Shown here: one piece after another, positions 1-7,988 of the stretch
Layout: each line of letters opens with the position of its first letter
Position numbering within the stretch: the first letter of the stretch is position 1
Origin: JBCDHN01 sp965224535
GTDB taxonomy: Bacteria > Verrucomicrobiota > Verrucomicrobiia > Verrucomicrobiales > DEV007
Assembly: GCA_965224535.1 (NCBI GenBank)
Contig: CBDCZR010000027.1
Location: 594,492 to 658,491, forward strand
DNA length: 64,000 bases
Direction of reading: 5' to 3'
Made by a program: the position numbers and the translations under genes
Notes under the pieces: generated by a model
What the model saw: only the letters and a program-made list of their open reading frames with translations
Databases searched by the model: none
What the model was told of the DNA's origin: nothing

Positions 1-1
1 T

Positions 2-376
2 CCTCAACCCGGAGCGGCCAGTTTTGCGGTGGGAATGCCGGGATTTTCGGCAATTTACGCGCTAACCGCCGGGATGAGATACGTTCGCGACATCGGCGTG
101 CAAAATATCGCGAACCACGCCGATCCCATCGTCGCCCGGGTTCGCGAAGGCCTGGCGGAATTGGGCATCGCGCCGATGTCGCCCGCCCAGCCCGATTGTC
201 CCTCCGGCATCGTCGCATTTCAGCATCCGCGGGACGTGGAAATTGAGGAAGCGTTGCTAGCAAAGGAAATCCACGTCATGCGCCAAGCCGGGCGCATCCG
301 CGTGGCGGTGCATGGCTACAACCAGGCGGAAGACGCCCGGCGACTGTTGGAGGTTTTGACCTCCGTGGTGAGATAG
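2..376 (+). CDS. Class V aminotransferase (PLP), C-terminal fragment
   Basis: The frame is open from the window edge, so the gene starts upstream and only the last ~124 residues are here. The segment matches the small C-terminal domain of class V PLP enzymes (cysteine desulfurase/kynureninase-like): a GMPGFSAIYAL stretch followed by a helix with EIGV-like residues (DIGVQNIANH), a middle SGIVAF strand, and a terminal RIRVAVHGYNQAEDARRLL segment typical of the end of this fold. The PLP lysine and active site lie outside the window, so the exact substrate cannot be told. It ends 370 bases before the next plus-strand gene. Confidence 0.75.
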   Translation, partial: PQPGAASFAVGMPGFSAIYALTAGMRYVRDIGVQNIANHADPIVARVREGLAELGIAPMSPAQPDCPSGIVAFQHPRDVEIEEALLAKEIHVMRQAGRIRVAVHGYNQAEDARRLLEVLTSVVR

Positions 377-626
377 CAAGGTGGCAGCGCTCGACCGCGG
401 CAAGCACGGCCGGGGCGATAAATGAACCCACAAGCCAACCAATAGCAAGGCATGCCAACCCCCTAATTGCATAGATTTTAGCCAATTTAGCTTCTCGGTG
501 GTCGAACTCCTCTTTTTTTCGTACGGCCTCGACAACTTTCAGATCCCAATCGAACTTCGCTGATCCGCAGGTTCTTTGTTTGAAATTGAGAATGTCTATC
601 CGACTTTCTATATAACAAGGAAAAGC
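276..626 (-). other. Possible remnant of a small membrane protein
   Basis: The minus strand is open from about 626 to 276. It reads as a plausible protein: a charged segment (VVEAVRKKEEFDHREAKLAK) followed by one hydrophobic helix (GLACLAIGWLVGSFIAPAVL). No ATG or GTG precedes the charged part; the only conventional start is a TTG at 485, which would remove it. The C-terminal 35 residues overlap the aminotransferase in antisense and look random. It may be a decayed gene or chance. Nothing else is visible between 377 and 746. Confidence 0.25.
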
Positions 627-746
627 TCACCTACATCTTACTGAACATGCAAACAGCTTGCCCACCGCCGTGCTGCTGTCCCGGTCAACCAATCGCGAGC
701 CATCAGCTATCTCTTTCAATCTCGGCCCGGTTCGAAGAGTTCGGTA

Positions 747-1700
747 ATGCATGCGACCAAATTGGCGATGTCACATGTCACCAACAAATTGACCCAGAAC
801 TTTTCGCTTGCCAACCCCTGCAATGACGCTATGAGCGTGCTGGTGGCCGCCCAAAACCCGAATTTCCGCCCGAAACTGGCAAACGCGCTGGTTGCGCCAT
901 TGCTCTTGTGCTTGGGGTTCTGCGTAGTGGGTATGCCGCTCGGATTTGCGCAGGAAAGGGAGGAGGATTCGAGAGAGGGAAACGATACGATTCCCAAGAT
1001 GCCGCCCAAAGAACGTTACCTGGCGGTTTGGGAAAACTCGCCGTTCGAGTTGGAGGCGCCGGCACCGCCTCCGCCCGAGCAGCCGGAGGTGAAGTCTTTT
1101 GCCGAGGAGATGGCGCTGGCGGGGATTTTTGAGATGGGCGATACGGCTTTGGTCACGGTGCTGGATCGGGCAACGGGCGAGTATTTTGAAGTCGGGATGC
1201 AGGCTGGTGAAAATGGGATTCGGCTGGTGGAGGTGGCGAATAATCCCGATCCAACCTCGGCCAGTGCGAAAATCGCGAAGGGGGAGGAGGAGGCGACGAT
1301 TCGTTACGACCAAAAATTGTTGGCTGCGGCTCCTCAACCGGCCCGGCCTCCTGCATCGGCGGCGGTGAATCGAAATTCGCGCCTTCGAACGCCGATTCGA
1401 CCGGCAACACCGCTGCCGCGGACCGTTCCGCCTCGACTTGGATCGACGCCCGCGATCCCCAACAACTCGGCTCCCTCAGCTCGGGCGGCTCAACCTGCCA
1501 ACGGCAATTTTCCGCGCAACAACCGGGAAGCGCAGGGGCTCCGCCGGCGACCAAACCCCAGGAGTTGCGATCCCGCCAACAGCGACCCAGCGGCGGCGCG
1601 TAGTGGTGCCGGTGGCTCGACCGCGTTCGTGAGGCAGCAGCAGCCCGGATTTTGTGCGAATTTGGGTAGTTTGTCAGCGCATATTCTGTTAAAAACCTGA
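747..1700 (+). CDS. Exported proline-rich protein of a type II-secretion-like operon, probably frameshifted at its end
   Basis: A signal peptide or anchor is visible at residues ~44-69 (hydrophobic run ending in GMPLGFAQE). Next come an acidic Pro-rich stretch, a compact domain containing FEMGDTALVTVLDRATGEYF (about residues 128-147), and a Pro/Ala/Asn-rich tail. It lies 19 bases upstream of a secretin-like pseudogene, so it is probably an accessory (GspC-like or pilus-type) component of that system. The annotated C-terminus looks unnatural. In the +1 frame the same DNA (about 1500-1632) gives a basic ending with RRRVVVPVARPRS, which fits the Pro-rich tail better, so I suspect a frameshift near 1500-1560. 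Identity is inferred from context. Confidence 0.6.
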   Translation: MHATKLAMSHVTNKLTQNFSLANPCNDAMSVLVAAQNPNFRPKLANALVAPLLLCLGFCVVGMPLGFAQEREEDSREGNDTIPKMPPKERYLAVWENSPFELEAPAPPPPEQPEVKSFAEEMALAGIFEMGDTALVTVLDRATGEYFEVGMQAGENGIRLVEVANNPDPTSASAKIAKGEEEATIRYDQKLLAAAPQPARPPASAAVNRNSRLRTPIRPATPLPRTVPPRLGSTPAIPNNSAPSARAAQPANGNFPRNNREAQGLRRRPNPRSCDPANSDPAAARSGAGGSTAFVRQQQPGFCANLGSLSAHILLKT

Positions 1701-1719
1701 GAACAAGCTCCCAAAAGGT

Positions 1720-3301
1720 ATGTTGCTCTCCCGATTTCGCCCAATCCCCCTCTTTCTTGGCCTCGCTTTGGCGCTGGTTTCGCTAAAACCCGCTACGTGC
1801 CAAGAGGCGCCCCCGTTGCCGGAAGGCGAGGACGAGTTGGTGGGCATCCAGTGGCCGAATTTTCCGCTCTCGCGAATCCTGGTCTACTACGAGACGATGA
1901 CGGGCACCAACGTCATTCAGGATGCGGCGATCCAGACGGCGACGCTCACCATCCAAACCACCAAAAAAATGCCCAAGGACGAGGCGGCGCGGTTTATTGA
2001 GAAAAGTCTGCTCCTCAACGGGTTCGCGCTGATCCCGGCCGGGGAGGACACGCTCAAAATCGTGGCCGTGCCCAAGGATCAAGGTCAGGCGCGAAGCGAG
2101 GGGTTGCCCATCTACCACGAGGTGGGGGCGCTGCCGCAGAGCGACCAGTTGGTGGCCTACGTGATGACCTTCGATCACCTGGGTTCCGAACGCGCGGCGG
2201 AGACGCTCAACGCGGTGTTTCCCTCGCATGGTTACGGGACCATCGGGCCGTTTCCGCGCACATCGTCGGTGCTCATTACCGACAACACATCGGTCATTCG
2301 CCGTTACGCGGAGTTGTAGCCCGGCATGCGAGTTTTTGCGCTGGAGCGGGCCGACGCGACCGAGGTGGCCGAGGCAATCGTCGAGCTGCTCGAGCTGGGC
2401 GAGGTGCCGGGAAGCCGGGGCGCGGCTCAGACTGGCGGTCAGGCTCTGCGGCGAGCGGTTCCGGCTAACGCAGGTGCTGTGTCGCCGGGCGTGGTCACCG
2501 CGCAATTGCAGGGGCAATCGCTGGATGAGGAGCAGGTTGAGCCCAAGGTTCGCCCTGACGTGCGCACCAACAGCGTGTTGGCTGTGGCCTCGCCGCAGGA
2601 CCTCGAATACATCGGGACGCTGGTGGAGTTTTTGGATGCGCCGGCCGCCCCGCGCCGGTTTTTGAAGCGCGACCTGCACTTTTTGCCCGTGTCCACGTTT
2701 TTGCCGATCGTGCGCGATGCGCTCATGCCCGGGATTCCGGCCGAAGGCAGCAGCGGGAGCATCTCCGGCGGTGAAGCCTCGGCCAACGCGAACCAAAACC
2801 AGGGCGGTTCGGGAGCCTGGGACGCAGTGGTGGTGGACTAGGATCGGGGTTAGGCTCCGGCTCGCGCTTTGGCTCGGGAATCGGCGGCGGAGGTAGCGGG
2901 CTTGGCGGCGCTCAGTTCTCAACCGACGTTGGTCCGCAATCGCTGGTTGTCGGCAAAACACTCTTGATCGGCGACAACGTCCACAACCGGCTCATCGCCT
3001 CCGGCCCGCAGGAACTGTCATCGCGCAACTCACCCTCGGCGACGACCTGGAATTCGGCGTCGACGTCTTTCGCGCCATCGAACGAAACGACCCCAACAAC
3101 CAATTCGCCGGCGTCGTTCGCAATCGCGACGGCAGCGTGCTGGACATCGACACCCTCAGCGCCATCGACGCCTTCTTGCCCGCCGCCCAAGGCCTCACGC
3201 TCTACGGCCAGATCGACGGCCTGCTCAACACCTACGTCTCCGCCCTGCAAAGCACCAACCGCTTCAAAGTGCTGGCCCGGCCACCGTCTACACGCTCTGG
3301 C
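1720..3301 (+). pseudogene. gspD: Secretin (GspD-like), N-terminal half, decayed
   Basis: Secretins form the outer-membrane channel of type II secretion and related pilus systems. After a signal peptide (MLLSRFRPIPLFLGLALALV), the first 200 residues match the periplasmic N0/N1 domains (IQWPNFPLSRILVYYETMTG, then a TSSVLITDN strand). A TAG at 2317-2319 interrupts the frame; N2-like sequence continues in the same frame from PGMRVFALERADATEV. Near 2800 the frame changes into a Gly/Ser-rich linker (GSGSRFGSGIGGGGSGLGG). Near 3010 about 25 expected residues are missing and the frame shifts again to VIAQLTLGDDLEFGVDVF. Similarity stops at about 3290-3301 (FKVLARP, then TVYT in another frame), just before the membrane-embedded secretin domain. 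The rest is at 25905-26423. Confidence 0.85.
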
Positions 3302-3315
3302 GCATACTCGACAGT

Positions 3316-3965
3316 ATGAGAGGGCTTCTCCTCTTCTTCTTCCACACTGCCAAAACTGTTGCCTGGCAGAGTGAAAGAGAAAAAGGTCATCACCAGTCGG
3401 ACGAAACCACGATGAGGTCTATAGGTGGCCTGACCAACCTACAAGAACTGTCCATTTTCCACGCGGGAAAATTTCAGTGGGCGACGTTGGAGGCGCTCGA
3501 AGGTCATCCGAATCTGCGATCGTTTCGCATCGGAGACAGTCGGGGCCGCAAGGGCGATTTGCGCGCGATCACAAACGCCGATCTGAAGATTCTGAAGACG
3601 ATCCCAAATCTGGAACGTTTCGGCACGGGCGGTGATCCGAACGGCGGCCTAACCGATGCCTGCGGCCTAACATTGGCCGAATTGCCGAAGTTGAAATCTT
3701 TGACCTTGAGCCGCCCCGAGTTCACCGGACACTATTGAGGAATCTAACCGGGGCAGCAGGGCTTGAGGAGTTGGTCTGCGAGTTCGGTACCACACGCCTG
3801 AGGACCTCACGATTTTCCGCGACTATCTCGCGCTGAAATCGTTACGGCTTGGCGGTTTTCGTCAAGGAACTCCGGTAGACGACGCGAAGCTCGATACGCT
3901 CGTTGGAATTTCGAACCTTGAGGAACTCGACATTCGGCTACTGTCGCACACCTGCTTCAATCAGC
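3316..3965 (+). pseudogene. Leucine-rich-repeat protein remnant
   Basis: Two frames carry LRR-like repeats. From about 3410 to 3738: LTNLQELSIFHAGKF, HPNLRSFRIGD, IPNLERFGTGGD and LPKLKSLTLSRPEF. After a stop at 3736-3738, another frame continues with LALKSLRLGGF and ISNLEELDIRLLSH up to about 3945. No convincing start exists; the first ~30 residues of the first frame are out-of-frame secretin and junction DNA. It overlaps the end of the next (minus-strand) gene. It looks like a fragment of a host-type LRR protein, and it shares the CTAAC-rich composition of the host genes rather than of the following island. Confidence 0.5.
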
Positions 3966-4663
3966 TCATCGACAGATATATCTACAACTCCAATCCCTTC
4001 AGATAGGACCCCTTTGATTGAAAAGTCCGCAGTATTGGCTATGGGAAATCCTTCATAGAGCGGGGGCTCTTTGTCGCCCCAGTCCGCCTGAAGAAATCCC
4101 ACCTCCGATGTGATCTTGGTGAAGTCGGTTTTCAGTTGACTTTCCCCCGTCGAATCGATGGTGAACCCGATTACGGCGCAGCGTTCGGTTGAATCAAACG
4201 GTTCCTGGGAGATCGTCGCGTAATCCACTCGAGACTCCGCCAGTTCAACAATGACGAGAAACATTCCGTCTTTGTCACCAGACACCCATTTTACCTTGCC
4301 CGGCACCGCTTCCCCCAACTGCCCAAAGTCTTCCTGGAAGCGAATCGTGACCGCGTCACCAAGCTTGGCATTGTAGTTCACCGCGGTCCGAGTGGTCAGA
4401 AAATGCCTTTCGTCCACCATGAAGCCGCTGCTCCCGTAATTCGGGGAATCGATGTGCCCCACGGAGCGAAGCAGGGCCGTTGGAGGTTGGGGACTGCTCC
4501 ACGGCATTAGCGGGATCAGTTCCAAGGCGTGAGCCAGCCATGCCCCAGCCGCAAGCGTAAGAACAATCCAAAGAGATCCAGTCAATTTTCGGGTCGAACT
4601 GGTAACGATTTCGGCCCGATCTTCATGCCCTTGCTTGGTAACGCCGAGAAGAATCTTTTTCAT
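3938..4663 (-). CDS. Membrane-anchored trypsin-like protein, probably inactive
   Basis: The 241-residue product has a cytoplasmic N-terminus, one transmembrane helix (SLWIVLTLAAGAWLAHALELI, about residues 30-50) and an extracytoplasmic domain. Residues ~77-95 (SSGFMVDERHFLTTRTAVN) resemble the first barrel of trypsin-like S1 peptidases, where the sequence normally reads G-S-G-F-x-V...L-T-A-x-H. Here the catalytic His position reads Thr-Ala-Val-Asn, and no GxSGxP serine motif is visible. I infer a trypsin fold kept for binding rather than cleavage. It starts only 6 bases after the tubulin-like gene, so the two are probably co-transcribed and translated together. Loss of the His is seen directly; family membership is by pattern only. 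Confidence 0.8.
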   Translation of the reverse strand: MKKILLGVTKQGHEDRAEIVTSSTRKLTGSLWIVLTLAAGAWLAHALELIPLMPWSSPQPPTALLRSVGHIDSPNYGSSGFMVDERHFLTTRTAVNYNAKLGDAVTIRFQEDFGQLGEAVPGKVKWVSGDKDGMFLVIVELAESRVDYATISQEPFDSTERCAVIGFTIDSTGESQLKTDFTKITSEVGFLQADWGDKEPPLYEGFPIANTADFSIKGVLSEGIGVVDISVDELIEAGVRQ

Positions 4664-4669
4664 AATGGT

Positions 4670-7516
4670 TCAGGTGTGAATGTAGCAATCAACAGAAGGA
4701 TCATCGATTCTCCGTGCGTTGAACACCGGCTCCCACATGTCAAGCCGGGCCAGATCATCCAATTCGGCAACCGGGCGCTCGTCAAAAAAGACAACCATAT
4801 CACCAAGCAGTTCGTCACACGCGCTGGCCTGGGGAACAAAGCTAGTCACACCGGCCTGTTTGATAAAAGCATCGATTGTCGGAAGGCTCTTTGCATCTCC
4901 GGTAACCACAATCTTCGGTAGATTGGGTGCATTGTGCAGCATCCCCTCGTCCACTCCCAACTTGATGGACATATGGGTCATAGCATGCTGAGCCAAGGTC
5001 GGGAGCTTCGAGTGGTGGGTGATTGAACTAGCATCTCCAGAATGTGGAACTCCCGCGATCTTAAGCGCCCCGGAAAGACTACCGATTAATTCCGCCCCAA
5101 GGTCCGGAGCCGATTTCTTGGCCGCACCCGAAAGAAAGCCCCAAAGGTTCTTTGTCCCATAGCCGAGTAGCACGGACGAATGAGAACGCGCAGCATCATC
5201 GCTGACGAGATCCTGTTCGTGTTTGTTCCGGAACTCTTCAGTGGCCTCATCGACATCCCCAGGCTGCGTCAGGTCTTCGTCTTCATCTGGTTTTCGCTGA
5301 AATTTTCCAGTACGAAGGTGGTAGTGGATGACATCATTGGGATTAACCCCAGATCCCACTTCTTCCTCAAATGCTAGAAGAGAAGCCCGTACATCCTCCA
5401 GGAATGTTTCCACCTTGCGAATAGATTCGACGCTAGGGATGAGGTCGGCATTAGGCTTGGCTTCCTTGGGTGTGAAAGCTTCCACGCTGCCTTCCCGTAA
5501 ATAGGTGCCAAATTTTAGCATTGGTTCGCGCAAGATTGATATGCACATTCTTCGAAAGAGATCCTCAAATCGGTCGATGCGAATGGCGTTTCCCTGCCCC
5601 AACGTCCTTCCGGACTTAACGAGCAGTTGATCGACAAGCGGTGGATGTCCAGCCTTGGGATTGCCCCTCGCAAGAGCATTGCTCCAATTATCCACTGCCA
5701 AGGGCTTCCAGAAGTAGAGTATTTGATCAATGACGTCAGCAGATGCCGCGACGATCTTCCGACCAAGGGGGAGGTTCTCATAATCTTCCAGAAGCTCAAC
5801 AATCCTTTCTCCAACTTGTTGATGAAGCTCCTCCATAGTCAGCTTAATCCTGTTCTTCCACCGAGTGTAGAATTCGCCCGACTCACCTAAAAGGTTAATG
5901 AGGTCCGTCCGAGAAAAATTGGCCTTCTTATGTTTAACGCGATCCAAATAAGTATGAATGGACTCAATCGCATGCTGGTTGTTTGGACCATCTGAGAGCA
6001 TGTTCTTTACCGTATCCTCTAAGACTTCATTGAGATCCCGGCGAATCCTAGGCTTTATAACGTCCATAGCAACGTCATGAGGCACTGTATTGCCCTTTTT
6101 CAACGAACGCACTGCGGCAAGCCCCTGTGATTCGTGCTTGAGCAGCCATCGCTTGATCAGAAAATCTCGGGAGAACTTGGAGGCGGCGCACTGCCGGATC
6201 TCCCCGCGTGGATAAAAAAGAGACGTCATGCCAACCGCGGAAAACTTCCATACCTTTTGCCCGCCTTGAGCAACGTCCACGATCTTCGACTTCCTGAAGT
6301 CGCCAAAGCTCGTTCCCAACAAGAATAGGTAGAGGCCGGCAACACGGTAAAGAGTTTCGATCTTGCCGTCCGGCATCCAGGACAAAGAAAGAAGGGTGGT
6401 CAACTCGAAAGGCGTTCGGCCCTGGGGAAAAACGGGAACACCAACATCTGTGGGCCATTTGGCGAGGAATTGGGATTCAGCCATTGAGAAATGTCCGAGA
6501 TCGCGAAGGCACGCATAGGCATTGGAAACACGGGTCTGGTGGTCCGCGGAATCCGGTGGCAATAGGAACATACCAAGGACATCTGCATTCAAGGAGTGAG
6601 ACGGATCGATGATATCTCTGCAAAGGTACGCTACATCGATGAACATTCCGCTATTGGTTCCGCCTGTAAATGTTCCAGTAACGTAGATGAGCGGTTTCAC
6701 CGCCTGATTTGGATTCGTTAACAGCAATTCCTTGTATAGGCGGTCGATTTCCTCACGCAGCAACCGCATATAACGCCCCTGTCCTTGATCCGATTCTCCC
6801 CAAAGAGCGATTCGCCCAAAGCTGCGCATGCCGCCGGCGCCTGCGCCAGCGAAGGCCAGTTTGTCAGCTGGAGGCAACCAACTAACCACGCCGTCGAGAT
6901 GAACCAATTCGACATTATTGAATAGCACCTCAATACGACGCAAGTAGTCCGAAGGCATCTCGGGGACGTAAACCTCGAGCACTCCCCGGTCATTGCCTCG
7001 TTTGCCAAGATCCTCTCGAAGTCGAATCGAAATTGAGCCGTGCTCAAGACCTAATTTATGAATCCAGGCATCCATCGGACGCAAAGATGCATCCGCAACC
7101 TGGTTTTTGGCCTTGCTGAAAATATGGGCGTAATGCCGATAGACCTCATCGGAAAGATTAAGCGTACCGAGGGGAACCGTGATCAATTTGCGCTCCTGAA
7201 TCTTTAGGACCACCTGCGAATCCGCTGGCGGCGATGAACTGGGAACCACCCGAACTGTTGCCAGTTTTTCCAATTGATTCACCGAGATTTCGGCAGCTGG
7301 GATTGGCGTTCGGACCACCTCGATTGCGTTCTCGTCGGCTGGCCCCCCAAGAATGTGCGCCGGTTCTTGTGTAGCATCGGTTTCAACAAAGAGAAACCTC
7401 GTATGGGAAGGCCGGCATTCCGAGTTTGGACTACAGCTATAAAAAAAGCGCTGCGATTCTTCGAGCATCCGAAGTCCAGAAGTGCCGAGACCGATGTAAA
7501 GGATTGGAGTAGCCAT
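4670..7516 (-). CDS. Large tubulin-like GTPase (Tubulin_2-like)
   Basis: A 948-residue soluble protein. The N-terminus (LYIGLGTSGLRML, residues 6-18) resembles the first nucleotide-binding loop of FtsZ/tubulin proteins. Residues 276-300 contain IYVTGTFTGGTNSGMFIDVA, equivalent to the tubulin signature GGGTGSG that holds the nucleotide phosphates. A Gly-rich segment GAGAGGMRSFGRIAL lies at ~224-238. FtsZ and tubulin are about 400-450 residues, so more than 500 C-terminal residues are extra and are largely helical with a KRWLLKHESQG-type region. The protein matches my memory of the Tubulin_2 family (PF13809) of large bacterial tubulin-like proteins. No membrane segment is seen. It sits between a small membrane protein and the inactive trypsin-like anchor, so a polymer or platform near the membrane is a reasonable inference. 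Confidence 0.9.
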   Translation of the reverse strand: MATPILYIGLGTSGLRMLEESQRFFYSCSPNSECRPSHTRFLFVETDATQEPAHILGGPADENAIEVVRTPIPAAEISVNQLEKLATVRVVPSSSPPADSQVVLKIQERKLITVPLGTLNLSDEVYRHYAHIFSKAKNQVADASLRPMDAWIHKLGLEHGSISIRLREDLGKRGNDRGVLEVYVPEMPSDYLRRIEVLFNNVELVHLDGVVSWLPPADKLAFAGAGAGGMRSFGRIALWGESDQGQGRYMRLLREEIDRLYKELLLTNPNQAVKPLIYVTGTFTGGTNSGMFIDVAYLCRDIIDPSHSLNADVLGMFLLPPDSADHQTRVSNAYACLRDLGHFSMAESQFLAKWPTDVGVPVFPQGRTPFELTTLLSLSWMPDGKIETLYRVAGLYLFLLGTSFGDFRKSKIVDVAQGGQKVWKFSAVGMTSLFYPRGEIRQCAASKFSRDFLIKRWLLKHESQGLAAVRSLKKGNTVPHDVAMDVIKPRIRRDLNEVLEDTVKNMLSDGPNNQHAIESIHTYLDRVKHKKANFSRTDLINLLGESGEFYTRWKNRIKLTMEELHQQVGERIVELLEDYENLPLGRKIVAASADVIDQILYFWKPLAVDNWSNALARGNPKAGHPPLVDQLLVKSGRTLGQGNAIRIDRFEDLFRRMCISILREPMLKFGTYLREGSVEAFTPKEAKPNADLIPSVESIRKVETFLEDVRASLLAFEEEVGSGVNPNDVIHYHLRTGKFQRKPDEDEDLTQPGDVDEATEEFRNKHEQDLVSDDAARSHSSVLLGYGTKNLWGFLSGAAKKSAPDLGAELIGSLSGALKIAGVPHSGDASSITHHSKLPTLAQHAMTHMSIKLGVDEGMLHNAPNLPKIVVTGDAKSLPTIDAFIKQAGVTSFVPQASACDELLGDMVVFFDERPVAELDDLARLDMWEPVFNARRIDDPSVDCYIHT

Positions 7517-7541
7517 ATTACAAATGAGGAAAGGAATTAGG

Positions 7542-7922
7542 TTACGCTTCGAGTTTTACGCCTTGAAGAATTTGGCGCTTTTTGCTGGCAAACAGGCCCA
7601 TCAGAGCAATCGACAGGGCAAATTCAGGGATAAATCTCAAGTAGAAGCGTTGGTCAGAGAGTGCTTCCAAGCCAAAGATGCCCAGGTTCCAATTCAGCAA
7701 AGCCAGGATATAGATGTGCAGCAAAACAAACGTCCAGATTGTTGCGTGCAACTGAGCACGCCAAACATCCAATTCCCGGGGGAATTCGCTGTTGGAAAAA
7801 GCGGTATTGACGATGATCAAGGTAAGCAACCAGTGAACCGCGACCAAAGAGCCAATCAAAGCAATCAGCTTGAACAGAACTCCGAGTTCGGTTGGTTGAG
7901 GAAAATAGAAAAGCAGGTCCAT
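7542..7922 (-). CDS. Small membrane protein, three predicted helices
   Basis: 126 residues, mostly hydrophobic. Predicted helices lie at about 14-42 (LGVLFKLIALIGSLVAVHWL...), 59-82 (ATIWTFVLLHIYILALLNW) and 100-112 (FALSIALMGLF), followed by a basic tail with KKRQ. I do not recognise the family. It lies 25 bases upstream of the tubulin-like gene and 66 bases downstream of the vWA gene on the same strand, so it most likely belongs to the same transcript and could be the membrane partner of either. The start ATG at 7922 is the only one giving the full first helix. Confidence 0.8.
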   Translation of the reverse strand: MDLLFYFPQPTELGVLFKLIALIGSLVAVHWLLTLIIVNTAFSNSEFPRELDVWRAQLHATIWTFVLLHIYILALLNWNLGIFGLEALSDQRFYLRFIPEFALSIALMGLFASKKRQILQGVKLEA

Positions 7923-7988
7923 GTTTAGCTGGGTTAAGCATTCTCAGTGTTAATCGTTACAGTCCATTGATCGAGACCAACCTTGAAC

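Noticed and set aside
1783..2961. Long minus-strand frame opposite the secretin
   Set aside because: His/Arg-rich antisense shadow of a GC-rich gene.
3301..3330. Transposon ends at the left junction
   Set aside because: No inverted terminal repeat or duplication shared with 25880-25910 could be seen.
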